A DNA stretch of 64,000 nucleotides, taken from assembly GCA_008638375.1 (NCBI GenBank), contig CM018035.1, forward strand, positions 24,540,807 to 24,604,806, given 5' to 3'. Positions 41,240 to 54,150 of the stretch are shown one piece after another; position 1 is the stretch's first letter; every line of letters begins with the position of its first letter. Origin of the DNA: Nyssa sinensis. Lineage: Eukaryota > Streptophyta > Magnoliopsida > Cornales > Nyssaceae. The notes beneath the pieces are model-generated. The model searched no databases and was not told the DNA's origin. It worked only from the letters and a program-made list of their open reading frames with translations. Made by a program: the position numbers and the translations under genes.

Positions 41240-44079
41240 TGTCATGCCTTGAATTTTCATAAACCTGGGGAGTGAGTAAAATGAAAGAAAAAAATTAAGT
41301 GAAAAGTCATTAAAGTAGATTTAGTTGATTATGCATTCATTCCCCCATGTTTTCCCCAAAATTAAAAATGAAAACTTATTATTTAACTTAACTAAAATGG
41401 TCTCCTAATGTCACTCAAACATCCCTCCCAATTAACGTTCAAAAAAATTTAAGTCATATTCAAAAATGGTTCCCAAAACAACCCCAAAACATCTCTAAAA
41501 TTATCTTAGAATAATGCCCCAAATAGGCCCCAAATGTCCTAAGACATGGGCCAAGAATAAGTCAAAAGGTCTACCAAAATTGGTCTAAGGAAGTGGCCAA
41601 ACATGGTCCATGCGAGTGGCCAAACATAGCTCAATAAGGGAGGCCAAACATGGCCCAAAAAGGTGACCAAAAATATCCCAAAAGGGTGGCCAAACATGGC
41701 CCAAAAAAGTGCCCAAATATGGCTCAAAAAGGTGGCAAAATGAGCAGGTGTTAGAGCGTGTCAGGGGCTGTGTCATGACAAGGCAATAGGGCTGCAGTGG
41801 CGCATACAGGCAGGGCGGGTCACGGGCAGGCAGGCAGGTGAGCGCGCGGCTTGCGAGCGCGCAGGCACGCGGCGCACACAGGCTGGGCAGATGGACAGGT
41901 GCTACTGTAGCAACTGCAAGCTAAATTTTCCTGTTTCTGCATTTTCACTATAGTTGGCTGCGACTAAATTTCTCTGTCCAGCAGCCAATTTTCTCTGTTT
42001 TCCAATATTTTTTTCCAAGTTTTTAAGGCTACTTTTCCCCCATTTTTAGCCCACTACTTCAAGGTTTTCAACCCCCCCTTGTTGGCACTTTTCTCACCTA
42101 TTTAAGGGTGTTTTACACACCTAACCAATCCTTTAATTTTTCCAAAAATTTGATATAACCTCATTTATTTTCTAAGTATTTTTCCACCTAATATTTTGCA
42201 ACCATTCATATATATAACACATCACAATCCATCCTCACTCGATGGCCACAATTCATAGAAGTTAAGCATATATTCATTTCCTTTAACATATATATATAAG
42301 TATGGCACATTAAATAAATATATCCTACATGTCATTTGGGCTTAAGCCCTTACATTACAAATTTGACCCAAGGCCTATATTTCACCATACTTCCAAATTA
42401 AAACACAAGTCTTTTGGGCTTATGCCCATACATACAAAATAGGCCCCAGGGGCCAAATATGCTTCACAATCTACTTTCTCTCTCAGTGCTCCAACGACTT
42501 CATCGAATCTCAAGTACCCGGGGTCTCGTCCGAAATATGAAATCCCATAAATGGGTCAGCTCAATCGCTGGTATGACATGATACTAATGCTAGGAACAAA
42601 TTTAAGGCGTGGCATGTGCGATTGTACATTTTCAAGCTATACATACCCCCTCCATTCATTAATGCAATGCAAAGGTGATATGCATGACACACACATGAAA
42701 ACTCTATGCCACACCCATGTCTCGCTTCACGGCCCTTCCCTTTTGGAACGAGTACCAATCATATGTCTCATTTCACGATCCATCCCCGTTGGCATAAGTA
42801 CTCATGACCAATTTTGGGTTTTTCACCACAGGACCTACACCCTCGTAATGTATAGCACCAAAGTGCTTAACCCACACTATGCTTCCAAGGATTTCCACTA
42901 TGCCAACATGCCTTGACTTTGTTCTTATGCAATTCCATGAAACCTTTTATCAACACATGGAACATGCCTTTGATAAGTCATTAAACTTAAAGCAACATAA
43001 CCTTTGAATCATAAAGCTTTATCTACATGAGCCTAACATGCAATTCAATCAATTTCACATATAAACACATTACAAATTTATAACCTTAACAATTTTTCAA
43101 GGATCATAAAATACATAAAGTACCAACACATGGATTAAATCATAACTCTCAAACCACAGGAGTTTCTCTACATGAACATAAGCTAAAATATAATAATCCA
43201 ACACATATGCAAGGTACACCTTCATCATGGTAACAAATTATAAAGAAACTCAAAGAATACAAAAGTATTGAAACTACCAACTCTAAGTTTTCAAAGCACC
43301 TATCACTTAAGTGGTTTTCTAATATCAAATAAATACCTAAATCACTCAACCAATATATAGAAAGGCAAAGAAACTTAAATCTATTCCTCACTTAGCAAGA
43401 TATCATACCTAAAAGAGTTTTTCTCAACCCTTGGGAGTTGTGTTTGCTATGCAGCCAAACCGATCGGTGAGAATATAGCTCTTGGTATGGGGAACAACTT
43501 CCTATAAGGAAGTCTTGCAAGAATCTTGGCCTAAGAGTGTGTTTTGGTGGCTTGAAGATTGGAAAACCTAGGTTTTCTCTTCACTTTTTCTCCCCTGCAC
43601 GATTTCTTCCCTTTCTCCAAACCAAAATGTGATTTTTAAGACTAAGGGATGTATTTATACTAAAGGGGCAAAAAGGCAAAATGACCTTTTTGCCCTTAAT
43701 GAATCCGAGACCCGTTACACTACAACCCATCTCGAAATGCCTCAATTTGACATTTTGTTTTAGCCAAAGTTCTTAAAATTATTTTGAATGAAAATTTTCA
43801 AAAAAAATTATTTTTGCCTGCGACCAGGTTTGGCCGATTCCACCCAGGATGCCCTTTTGGTCCTATTTTTGTAATTGTCTCTGAATAGACTCAAATTTTT
43901 ATAGGAGGTATATTTTAACATTCTAAGCATATTTCTCTTCTATGGCATACTCAAAATATTCTTCTAAGCATGACTTACAGCTAAATGATGCATATGTAGT
44001 GCCCTACCAGTAAATGGTGCATAAATAGTATCCTACCGACAAAAACGAAAAATTTATTCTCATTTTTCAGATCTCTACA
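41240..44079 (-). repeat. Gypsy-2 5' LTR (right, longer copy)
   Basis: 2840 bp. It retains the ~0.95 kb missing from the other LTR. Within that part are several direct variants of CATGAC/CAACATGCC-type words but no gene. The right edge is followed at once by a purine tract and pol 3' sequence, not by a target duplication. Confidence 0.88.
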
Positions 44080-44254
44080 GCCTTCCCCCCTTAAAAAAAT
44101 TTCATCCCAAAATTTGGAAATGTACCTCTATGAATAAAAAACTCTATATACCTAGCGTAGACTTTAGCCTCACGCTCCCAAGTGTCCTCCTCAACCCCGT
44201 GATGGCTCCAAAGAACTTTAACGAAAGGGATGGTCTTGCCTCGCAAAACTTGGT
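44080..44254 (-). mobile_element. Truncated second Gypsy-2 internal region
   Basis: Repeats 36529-36703 (purine tract plus the end of pol) with scattered differences, then stops abruptly within CTCGCAAAACTTGGT where CACTA-2 sequence begins. It shows that the 5' LTR of Gypsy-2 was also the 3' LTR of a neighbouring copy. Confidence 0.88.
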
Positions 44255-44274
44255 TATGCTAAAAGTAATTATTA

Positions 44275-44395
44275 TTAGTGACACACATGTGGGCGTTGCT
44301 AATAGTCTAATTAGTAGAACGACGTCGTTTTACGATATTTTTTGGGACGCACAAAGACTTTATTAGCGACGCTCGGTGTGCGTCACTAAAAAGTT
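44275..44395. repeat. CACTA-2 5' subterminal repeats (remaining part)
   Basis: A few copies of TTAGTGACACAC, TTAGCGACGC and complements, followed by the C/T-rich leader (44397-44575, with a (CT)n tract near 44552-44574) like that of CACTA-1. Confidence 0.8.
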
Positions 44396-44575
44396 TCTTA
44401 GTTTTTCTTCCCCAACCGAAACCCAATTTCTTCTTCTCTCTATTGCCCTAACGTTTCTCACTCTCTATCACTCTTACTCCCCAATCGCGACCCCATTTTC
44501 GGCGACGGCAAATGACCCATCCGGCGATGACCACGCTTCTAGCAACGACAGTAACTCTCTCTCTCTCTCTCTCTC

Positions 44576-45899
44576 CTCATAAGGCATATTCTCAATTACA
44601 TACATATATACACATACACACACACACATACACACACACATTTACATATATATGTTTCATTTTTAAATAAAAAATTCTAAATTCTAGAGCTAGAAATTTT
44701 TGGATTTATCAACTATAATTTTGAGAATCTTAAAACTGTGTGGGTTTGTGGAAACTAAATTACAGTAAGCTTCAATTTGATTGATGTTCTGAAAAATGTT
44801 AAAATTTGTGTGTATCATGTTGCATTATTATACTTTTCAAGTTAGTTAATTAATTATATATATATATATATATATATATTTCCAATACAAGTTTGTTGAT
44901 TCCCTTTGTGTTAGCTTAATTTTTACAATACAAGTGATTATATGTTTTTAATTTTGGTGACTTTATTTTATTTTATTTTTTAATGTAGACTCTGTTGGTG
45001 TTAAGCAAAATTTTGACTTTGACGTGTGTACAAATAAATTTTATAGACGTGTGTGTGTGTGTGCGTATAGACACGTAAAGATTCAAAAAAAATATGTGTG
45101 GAAAAGAAAAGAAAAAACTAATAGAAAAAGGCTTCCACCATTATATTTATTTATATATTTTTTTTATTTCCTTCTTAGGGCCTTTGTACTAATTCCAACA
45201 ATATGGATATGAAAAAAAATCCTAATCATAAAACTATCATATACAAATAATATTAAATAGCCCTAATGTGCAAAGAAAAATATTTCATGGCTACTTTTTA
45301 TATCGGAAAAAAAATTAATTCATATGATCGATTTGTGTTCATAAGATTAGAATGTGAGATGTTTATCCTATATGTATATGATAATTTTAAATTTATCATG
45401 TTCTTTAGTTATGCACCACGTACAAATGAAATGTTTTTTTTTTTTTTAATTAAGACCTGCTTGTAATAAATTTGGTATTGTCTAGCTTGCAATAAAATTA
45501 TATACTACACCTTTATATGTGTGTGAAAAAATGTGGATTAGTTAAAAGGCTTCAAATCATTCAGTTTTTGTTTACTTTTGTGCTCATTTCATTACTTTAA
45601 AGTAAAGGGAATACTTGGAGTGGGTGTGTGTAGAGTGGTAGATTAGTTTAACAAAATTATTTATCACTTCTCTTTCTTTATTTACTCAAAAACAAATGAG
45701 TGATCCACGATTAAGATCATTGGTAAGAGTGACATTTTCCACACTCACAGTTGAAGTTTGAGGTTTCATACACACACACACACACACACTCTTAAAAATA
45801 GCATTTGGAATCTACTTAATTAGTAAAAGGTTAGGTAAATTAAATGTGTATTGTTTGTAACTAAATGATCATTAACTCAATGTATAATTGCATTTATGT
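44576..45899. other. CACTA-2 5' non-coding region
   Basis: AT-rich leader/intron sequence with CA repeats (44610-44640, 45768-45790) and AT tracts (44854-44880). No gene seen. Confidence 0.6.
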
Positions 45900-46262
45900 A
45901 AGCCTATCCCCGTTCGGGAGTCATTTTCATCACTCATGAATCTTATCGCAAAATTTATTCATGATTGGGCTCGTGTGTATGAAAATTAATTCTTGAATTG
46001 TCTAGAGTAGGACAGTTTGGGAATGCATAAATCTATATTACAATCCAATCAATAGTGCATGCTTGAATATTCTACTATGAAAAATTTTTAGGACGGTCTC
46101 CTATTGTTCTCTGGATACATATTTAGGTGTGGTAACGTCTATCTCGTGTACTCAGAGAACCGTAGGGAGATGCTACCAAAATTTTCTCCTAGTGGAATCG
46201 AGCATTTGATTTGCTATTGATTGTGCATTTACGAATGCGATAAGACCACCTTACCCTTTAGA
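45900..46262 (+). promoter_or_regulatory. Conserved leader block with hairpin upstream of CACTA-2 transposase
   Basis: Counterpart of 23213-23570. It starts AGCCTATCCCCGTTCGGGAG and ends near GATAAGACCACCTTACC. The inverted repeat (ATTCTTGAATTGTC and GACAGTTTGGGAAT) is at 45989-46024 with a slightly longer loop and two or three arm mismatches. Confidence 0.75.
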
Positions 46263-46339
46263 AAGAAGTTGGAGGTGTTAAGATTCATATTTCATATTTA
46301 TAATGAGCAACATGTTTGACTTGTGTTAGGTAGACGAAA

Positions 46340-49300
46340 ATGGATAAGAGTTGGATAGACTCGAGAGGTAGACATTTGCCAAGGTATGTGAAGGGGATAA
46401 AAAGTTTTATTGAGTTTACTTGTGCATCTGCAGATGGGAGAAATATGATAAGATGCCCATGTAGGAGGTGCAATAATAGAGATTATATGCAAATAGATGA
46501 AGCCAAAGAGAACCTACTCCAGTACGGGATGGATAAGATGTATTCATGTTGGGAACACCATGACGTACGAGTGGTAAGTGAAGATGAAAAAGAAGATGAT
46601 GACGATGACGATGACTTAGGTGACAATATTGGGGTTGGTTACAATGGCTTGCCACAAATGCTGGCAAACTTGTAGGGGCCTACGACTGGGGCTCGCAGTC
46701 CTAGGAGTGACACAAGACAAACAAAAGCATTGGGCTCTTTGTTGCGGGAAGTAAGACAACCGTTATATCCGGGTTGTGAGAAGCTTTCAAAATTGGATTT
46801 TCTTGTGAAACTCCTTCATATTAAAACCTTCAACCAATGGAGTAACAAATCATTTAATATGGTCATTGAATTGATTAAAGTAGCACTTCGCGTTGGAGAA
46901 ACCCTTCCAAAATCATATTACAAAGCGAAAATACTATTGAAAGACTTGGGCCTCGAGTATATTCTCACACATGCTTGCAAAAATGATTGCATGTTATTTT
47001 GGAAGAAGATTGAAGAATGTTTCGAGTGTACAGTGTGCCATGAACCCAAGTACAAGTTGAACGAAGGAAAGAGCAAGATAATTCTGCACAAGGTGCTGAG
47101 ATATTTTCCATTAAAACTGAGGCTACAAAGGTTGAACATGTCTCAGAAGACAACAGATGAGATGCGATGGCATAAAGAGAAGTGTGTTGGTGAGGAAAAT
47201 GTATGTAGGCATCCGACAGATTCTCAAGCTTTAGCTAAGTTTGATAAAATCATAAATGGTTTGCAAATGAGATGCGTAATGTATGACTTGGGCTGGCTAG
47301 CAATGGTTTCAATACATTCAGTGACATGAGTAATGCCTACAATTGCATGCCGTATAACTTACCAACATGGAAATATATGAAAAAATCATTTATCTTCTTG
47401 TCGTTGCTTATTTCAGGGCAAGTCTTTTGGTAATAAAATTGATATGTACTTTCGTCCTTTAGTGGACGAGTTGAAGGAATTGTGGAAGGTTGGAGTGGAG
47501 GTATACGACCTCTCTAGGCATGAGACATTTCAATTGCATGCAGCAGTACTATAGACTATAAATGACTTTCCTACATACGAAAACTTGTTTGGGTGGAGCA
47601 CTAAGGGGTATCTGGCATGTTCGATTTCCAATAAGAATGCATGTTCCCTACATTTGTCTAATGGAAAGAAGATATGATACATGTGCCATTGTCATTTTCT
47701 ACTGCCATCACACGACTAACGAAATCAAAAGAAGCATCTATTTGATAGAAAAATTGAGCACAGGTCATCACCTTTACTGTTTTCTAGGGAAGACGTGTTG
47801 GCAGAATTGGCACTATCCAACCACTGAGGTTTGGGAAGATATTGGGTATTAAGAAAAGGAAGCATACTAATATGGAGTTAAATTGGACAAAGAATAGCAT
47901 ATTTTTTAAGTTACCGCACTGGGAGACCCTTAAGTTGAGGCACAATTAAATGTTATACAAATCGAGAAGAAAATCTATGATAATATGCAGGAAACTTTAA
48001 TGAAATTGAAGGGAAGATGAAGGATACTGTTAAAGCCTAGTTGGACTTACAAGAGCTGGAAATATAGAAAGAGTTGCACCTAATACGTAGCAGAGATAAA
48101 TATATCATGCCTCTTGCATGCTATACGTTATCATCCGACGAGTGAATGAGGATTTTCAAGTGGTTTAAATCAGTGAAGTTCCTAGATGGCTATGCAAAAA
48201 ATATATCTCGGTGTGTAAATGTTAATGATTGGAAAATATCTAGATTGAAGAGCCATGACTGCCACGTCCTTTTACAATGGCTTCTTCCGGTTGCAATATG
48301 TGGATATCTCATCGATAAGATGTCAACGTCATTAATTGAGTTGGGCTACTTCTTTAGAGAATTAAATGCCAAGACGTTGATGTTAAAAGTACTGGAAAAG
48401 CTTAAAAGGAATGTTGTCATGATCATTTGCAAGTTGGAAAAGATTTTTCCTCCAGCTTTTTTTGATGTAATGGTCCACTTAACTATGCATTTGCCATATG
48501 AGGCAAAAGTTGATGGACCTGTCCAATATCGTTGGATGTGTCCAATAGAAAGGCACATTAAATTTTAATTTTTGTCTTATCTATCCATCTTAACTATTTT
48601 AATTTATAACTGATTAATTATTAAAACAGATATCTACACACGTTAAAGCAATATGTGCATAACAAAGCACGATTGGAAGGATCAATTGCAGAGGCATACG
48701 TTGATACTGAATGTGTCATATTTTATTCTATTCATCTTACAGATAATTAGATGAGATTTAATTGTGAAGAACATAATTCTGCTAGATGTCCAAGGCAGCA
48801 ACGAACTGGCCTTGCGGTGTTCACTCAGAATGTGCGGCCAGTAGGTGCTCGTATATATGAATGGTATCATCCTAAAGACTTGGTAAAAGCCCACTATACC
48901 GTGCTCAACAATTACGATGAGACATTGCCATATTTTAAGTAAGCTTATTAAAATCATTGCAATACTACGTTTATACATAAATGTAAGTTACATAAAACAT
49001 ATCTTAATCTTATGGAGTGAGTATACGACTAAGCTTCAAAGAGAACATGTTACTGATATAGAACAAAGACAGAAAAATGTTTCCAATGTGGTTCAGAAAA
49101 CGTGTAAGTATAGGTTTCAATTAATTGTTATTGAATTAGTTAATGCATTTGTATTCAATTAATTTTGTACTTGTTTTGAATTAATAGATGAAGCTATTGC
49201 GCCACCAAAAATATTCTGAGGCGTACGATCAATTATATGCCTTGGCATATAGCCTTGATCAAAAGATATCCTAGCATACTGGTTGTATTGTTGATGGTGT

Positions 49301-49520
49301 TCGATTTCACACAAAGGAACATGAGGTGCACCGGCGAACACAGAATAGTGGTGTCGTTGTTCAGGGAGGTTATGAAGTAGGACAAAGTGTAGAGGGATGC
49401 AACTTTCATTAATGATGATGATCCATGATAAGGAAAGTGAGTTTGAGGATGATACATTTTTAGAGTATTGTATTGAGAATTAAGAAATTTTAAGAACAGA
49501 TGATGATACAGACTTAGACT
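46340..49520 (+). pseudogene. CACTA-2 TNP2-like transposase
   Basis: Start MDKSWIDSRGRHLPRYVKG at 46340. The N-terminal zinc-type motif IRCPCRRCNNRDYMQIDEAK and an acidic run are followed by an in-frame TAG at 46673-46675, the same place as in CACTA-1. The frame then reopens to 47329 (LYPGCEKLSKLDFLVKLLHI, HACKNDCMLFWKK, ECTVCHEPKYKLNEGKSK). The Transposase_21 middle (47330-48120) is full of stops, DUF4218 is open at 48146-48568 (LKSHDCHVLLQWLLPVAICG, YRWMCPIERH), and a linker exon lies at 48751-48942. The last exon (from 49189) loses the DUF4216 core. Non-functional. Confidence 0.88.
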
Positions 49521-49650
49521 AACAATTGTAATAGGTGTTACATGTGTTAGGATCAAATGTAAAGGATGTAATGGATTTTCAAATTTATGATGTAATGAAT
49601 TTTTATTTTTATGATGTAATGGAATTTTATTTTTATACTTTCTCTTAGAT

Positions 49651-51145
49651 ATGGTTGGACCAAGATCACGTAAACGCACACTAGGGTTAGACCCATCGAC
49701 CTTATCCCCTACTAGTGGTACTGGCATGTCCTCTGCAGGGTCGGCCGCTCCTGCCATCGATGGTATGCATAGTTTCATTTTTATTAATGATTATATAAAT
49801 ATGGTACTAATTGTTTCTATTTTATTTCTTCTAAAGCTTCGACCACCGCCTTTAGATGAGGGCGCGGTAGGTCGAAGAACCATAGGTTGCAGTTATAGAT
49901 GAAGGTATCCGGGGGTGCCTTGGATTCAGATTGAGATACATTCAGGCTTGTTGAAGCCCATTAATGAGTGGGCACAACAGTTCGCCACTGAAGTCGACAT
50001 CATTTGCCGACTACGCACCCCACTCCATAGTTGGTGACTAGAGTCTAGTCATTGACGAGTAGCGATGGGATATTCACACTAATATCTTGGTATGTCTTTT
50101 ATTATTGTATTCAATTTAATTTTAACATATCTAATGAAGTACTGTTTTGATAATGAAATGTTTTACATGAGATATTTGACATCGATCTCCACCAACCATA
50201 TATGGTGAAGGCAATGGACCATTACTTAGGAGTCCGTTTCAGGGATGATCGACACAAGCTCCATGCGCACTACCAGGCAGAGGTAGCGACAGACAAAAAT
50301 CCTCGCAACAAATCCTATAGGGGGTAATGGTAAAGGATTGGATTTTACTATGTGACCGGTTCTCTAGTGATGAATTTCAGGTAAATATTATCATAATTAA
50401 TTTTTTTGTAAGATAAATCATTGTCATTTATACTAACCTTCTTTGTTGGCCAAGTGTAGGAAGTTAGCAAAAAAAAAACATAGATAGTAGAAACAAGCAA
50501 AAGGTTACCCACTGTGGTGGATCACAATCTTTTGTATGATATAGGCATGAGATGGTAAGTTAATAAATGTATCAAGTTGTTATTGTATTAGCTTTTAATG
50601 AAATAAATCTTCACAAGCTAATGTTAAGTTGTTGCAGCGAGACCAGAAGACCGGTGCATCACCTAGCCCGATTGATTTGTAGCACATGACACACTACAAC
50701 CCTGAGAAGGGTTGGGCTAGGCCTACCGCTCAGAGGCTTTATGTAAGTTATTTACGTATATATTCCAGTATTACTAATTTAATATTAATCCAAAGTTGTA
50801 ATAGTAGTAACATATATTTATATTTTTATAGGAGCAGATGGTCCATCTGCGTGCTCAACTGACCCTTGAGGGTGAAGATCTGACAATTTCGATAACTAGA
50901 TACGGGAGACTGTTTTGGGCAAGAGGCACGGATATGTGCATGGCTTAGGGAGTGGGATGCAACCGAAAATATCATCCTCTACCGTTGAGAGCAATTCTAA
51001 GTTTCACGTAGCCACACAAAGAGCTAAGGCATCTAAGAGATGTAATGTAGAGTTGGAGCAGATGGTGACATACCTTAGTGCTCACATAACCCAGCTAGTG
51101 TCTCTTATGCATACATTCCTCAGCCCCTCTGTTCAGCCTTGGTAA
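49651..51145 (+). pseudogene. CACTA-2 second gene, Transposase_24 type
   Basis: Exon 1 (49651-49761) starts MVGPRSRKRTLGLDP and ends at a GTATGC donor like CACTA-1. Later pieces keep NEWAQQFATEVDIICRLRTP (about 49963-50023), FDIDLH (near 50178) and, in the last exon (about 50833-51145), KRHGYVHGLGSGMQP and an LEQMVTYLSAHITQLVS tail ending VQPW. Frameshifts occur, for example before RHGYVHGLG near 50910. It helps to define stops acquired in CACTA-1. Confidence 0.78.
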
Positions 51146-51189
51146 GTTTTTAAAATTACTTTGGTGGCTTTATAATTTATAAAAAAAGG

Positions 51190-53345
51190 TGATGTCAATA
51201 ACAAAACACCCCAAAACCCATATTTAGGTACTAAAGTTTTCAAAAGGGGCCCATTTTGGGGTTTGACAGACAAACACATTGGATATCTGCCTAAGGAGCC
51301 CAAAAACCCATCACACACCTCACAATTAATAAAATAGACTTGCACGAACTTACGATACTCGGTTCGGATTACCAGTTTGAAACTTATACAACTTTTCGCT
51401 CCAAAAGAGGCCTATTTTGGGATTTTGACGGACCAAAATCCAAGATATCAACTTAACGACCCAAAACACCATCACACACCTCACAAATGATAAATTAGAC
51501 TTGCATGAACTTACGACACTTGGTTCAGATTACCGGTTTGAAATTTATGTAACTTTTTCCTCCAAAAAGGCCTATTTTGGGATTTTGATGGACCAAAATG
51601 CCAGATATTAGCCTAACGAGCCTAAAACCTCATCACATGCCTCACAAATGATAAAATAGATTTACACAAACTTACGACACTCGGTTAAGATCACCAGTTT
51701 GAAACTTATGTAACTTTTTGCTCCAAAAAAGGCCCATTTTAGGGTTTTGAAGGACCAAAATTCTGGATATCAGCCTAACGATCCTAAAATTTCATCACAC
51801 ACCTCAAAAATGATAAAATAGACTTGCACAAACTTACGGCACTTGGTTCGGATCACCAGTTTGAAACGTATGTAACTTTCTACTCTAAAAATGTCTATTT
51901 TGGAATTTTGATGCATCAAAACACCAGATATCAGCCTAACGGGCCAGAAACCCCATCACACACCTTAAAAATGATAAAATATACTTGCCAAAAACTGTAC
52001 AAAACTTGGTTTGAATCACCAGTTTGAAACTTATGCAACTTTTCACTCCAAAAGGCCCATTTTGAGGTTTTGACGGACCAAGACACCGAATTAGGCCTAA
52101 CGGCCTAGAAACCCCACCACACACCTCAAAAATGACAAAATAAACTTACATAAACATACGAGAATCAGTTCGGATCACCCGTTTGAAACTTATGCAACTT
52201 TCTATTCTAAAAATGCCCATTTTGGGATTTTGACTGACCAAAACACCAGGATATCAACCTAACAAGCCCAAAAACCCATTAGACACCTTAAAAATGATAA
52301 AATAGACTTGTACGAACTTACAACACTAGGTTTGGATAACCGATTTTAAACTTATGCAACTTTCTGCTCCAAAAAGACCTATTTAGAGGGTTTAACATAC
52401 CAAAATGTCAAATATCAGCCTAATAGCCTTGAAACCCCATCACGCACCTCAAAAATGACAAAATAGACTTGCACAAACTTACAACACTCGGTTCAGATTA
52501 CCAATTTGAAACTTATGCAACTTTCTGCTCCAAAAAGTCCTATTTTGGGATTTTGATAGACCAAAATAGTGGATATCAACCTAACAAGTCCGAAACCCTA
52601 TCACATACCTCACAAATGATAAAATAGACTTGCAAGAACTCACGGCACACGATTTGGATCACCAGTTTGAGACTTATACAATTTTTCACTCTAAAAAGGC
52701 CTATTTTAGGATTTTGACAACCAAAATACCGGATTTGGCCTAACGGCCTAGAAATCCCATCACATACCTCAAAAATGACAAAATAGACTTGTATAAACTT
52801 ACGGCACTCAGTTAGGATCACCAATTTGAAACTTATACAACTTTTTATTCTAAAAAAAGCTCATTTTAGGGTCTTGACAGACCAAAATACTAGATATCAG
52901 CCTAACGGCTTCAAAACCCCATCACACACCTCAAAAATCAAAAAATAGGCTTGTACGAACTTACGATACTCGGTTCGAATCACTAGTTTGAAACTTATGC
53001 AACTTTCTACTCTAAAAAGACTCATTTTGGGGTTTTGATGGACCAAAATGCTGGATATCGTCCTAACGACCCCAAAACCCCATCACACACTCAAAAATGA
53101 AAAAATAGACTTGCACGAACTTACAACACTCAGTTCGAATCACCGGTTTGAAACTTATGAAACTTTCTGTTCCAAAAAGGCCTATTTTGAGGTTTTGACA
53201 AACCAAAACACCAAATATCTGCCTACTCAAAAACCCATCACACACCTCACAAATGACAAAATATACTTGCATGAACTTACGACACTTATTTCGGATCATT
53301 AGTTTGCAACTTATGCTACTTTCTGCCATTCTTGCTATTTATGCA
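51190..53345 (+). repeat. ~161-bp tandem array of CACTA-2, about 13 copies
   Basis: Units recur near 51240, 51409, 51567, 51728, 51890, 52050, 52210, 52373, 52535, 52699, 52859, 53022 and 53181. The shared words are CATCACACACCTCA, AATGATAAAATAGACTTGCA, GAACTTACGACACTCGGTTC, TTTGAAACTTATGCAACTTT, GGCCTATTTTGGG and GACGGACCAAAATGCC. The array is more degenerate than that of CACTA-1 and runs in the opposite window orientation, as expected from the flipped element. Confidence 0.92.
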
Positions 53346-53755
53346 TGAAAAATCTTTTTATCACATTTTATGTTCATATATATATATATATATATATATT
53401 TAATAAGTGTTCTAATATATATCATTTGATCTTTATTTCAGATTGATCGGGATTAATGCACCCCCGTCTTTCAATTGTGCATGGGGTCCTACTTTTCTCC
53501 TTTATTTTTCTTCTTTTCCTGGACATCTGTAGTTACATTTTTTTAGACAATTTTTTATTTTTGTATTTATTGAGAAATTATACTTTTATGATTGTAAGTA
53601 ATTATATATATATATATATGAATGCATTTCTCTTTTAATTAATTCATTTCATAATGTTTGGAATTGTTTTATATCAGGATGATTGATACAGGTTTTAAAT
53701 AGGAATAAAACACAAAAAAAGGAAAAGTTAGGTCCAAAATAGGGCCAAAAAAAAC
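53346..53755. other. CACTA-2 spacer between array and 3' subterminal repeats
   Basis: AT-rich, with (TA)n at 53379-53398 and 53606-53619. It includes a block (about 53640-53715) homologous to CACTA-1 15530-15600. No gene. Confidence 0.65.
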
Positions 53756-53757
53756 AC

Positions 53758-54150
53758 AAACGTTTAGCGACGCATAGAAGGCATCGCTAAAAGTCCCATA
53801 TATTAGTTTTAGCGATGCTTCATGGTCGTCGCTAAAAACACACTATTAGCGATGCACAGAGTTCGTTGTTAAAGTTGTATAATCATTCCAATAACACACT
53901 TTTTGCGATGCCTTCTGTGCGTCACTAATAATATACTATTAGTGACGCCCATTCAATTCTCTACGTAGCATTAGCGACGTCATACCCGATTCGCTAATAG
54001 TCACTATTAGCAACACATAGTCTTGTGCATGCCGCTAATAGTATTAGCGACGTGATTATTAGCGACGCCCATGGAGACGTACACTTGTGCGTCGCTAATA
54101 CTTTCTAGGGGTGCTAATTGGGACTATTAGTGACGCACGCGGGCATCGCT
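53758..54150. repeat. CACTA-2 3' subterminal repeats
   Basis: Copies of TTAGCGACGCA and its complement in alternating orientation, several with C-to-T or G-to-A changes at CpG (for example TTAGTGACGC, ATCGCTAA). They lead to the CACTATAG terminus. Confidence 0.9.

Larger units (their letters stand above)
34633..44079 (-). mobile_element. Gypsy-2: Ty3/Gypsy LTR retrotransposon
   Basis: A minus-strand element with LTRs 34633-36528 and 41240-44079, both TG..CA on the element strand (TGTAGA... to ...TGACA). It has a perfect tRNA-Met primer site at 41225-41236 and a purine tract at 36529-36545. Gag, protease, RT, RNase H and integrase remnants are in Gypsy order, all broken. The LTRs differ by a ~0.95-kb indel. 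Beyond the right LTR the sequence continues into the 3' end of another internal region instead of a target site, so the structure is a recombinant. Confidence 0.9.

Noticed and set aside
49159..49778. Minus-strand open frame of 181 codons over the CACTA-2 gene junction
   Set aside because: It is antisense to the end of the transposase and the start of the second CACTA gene. No matching frame exists in CACTA-1, so it is a shadow.
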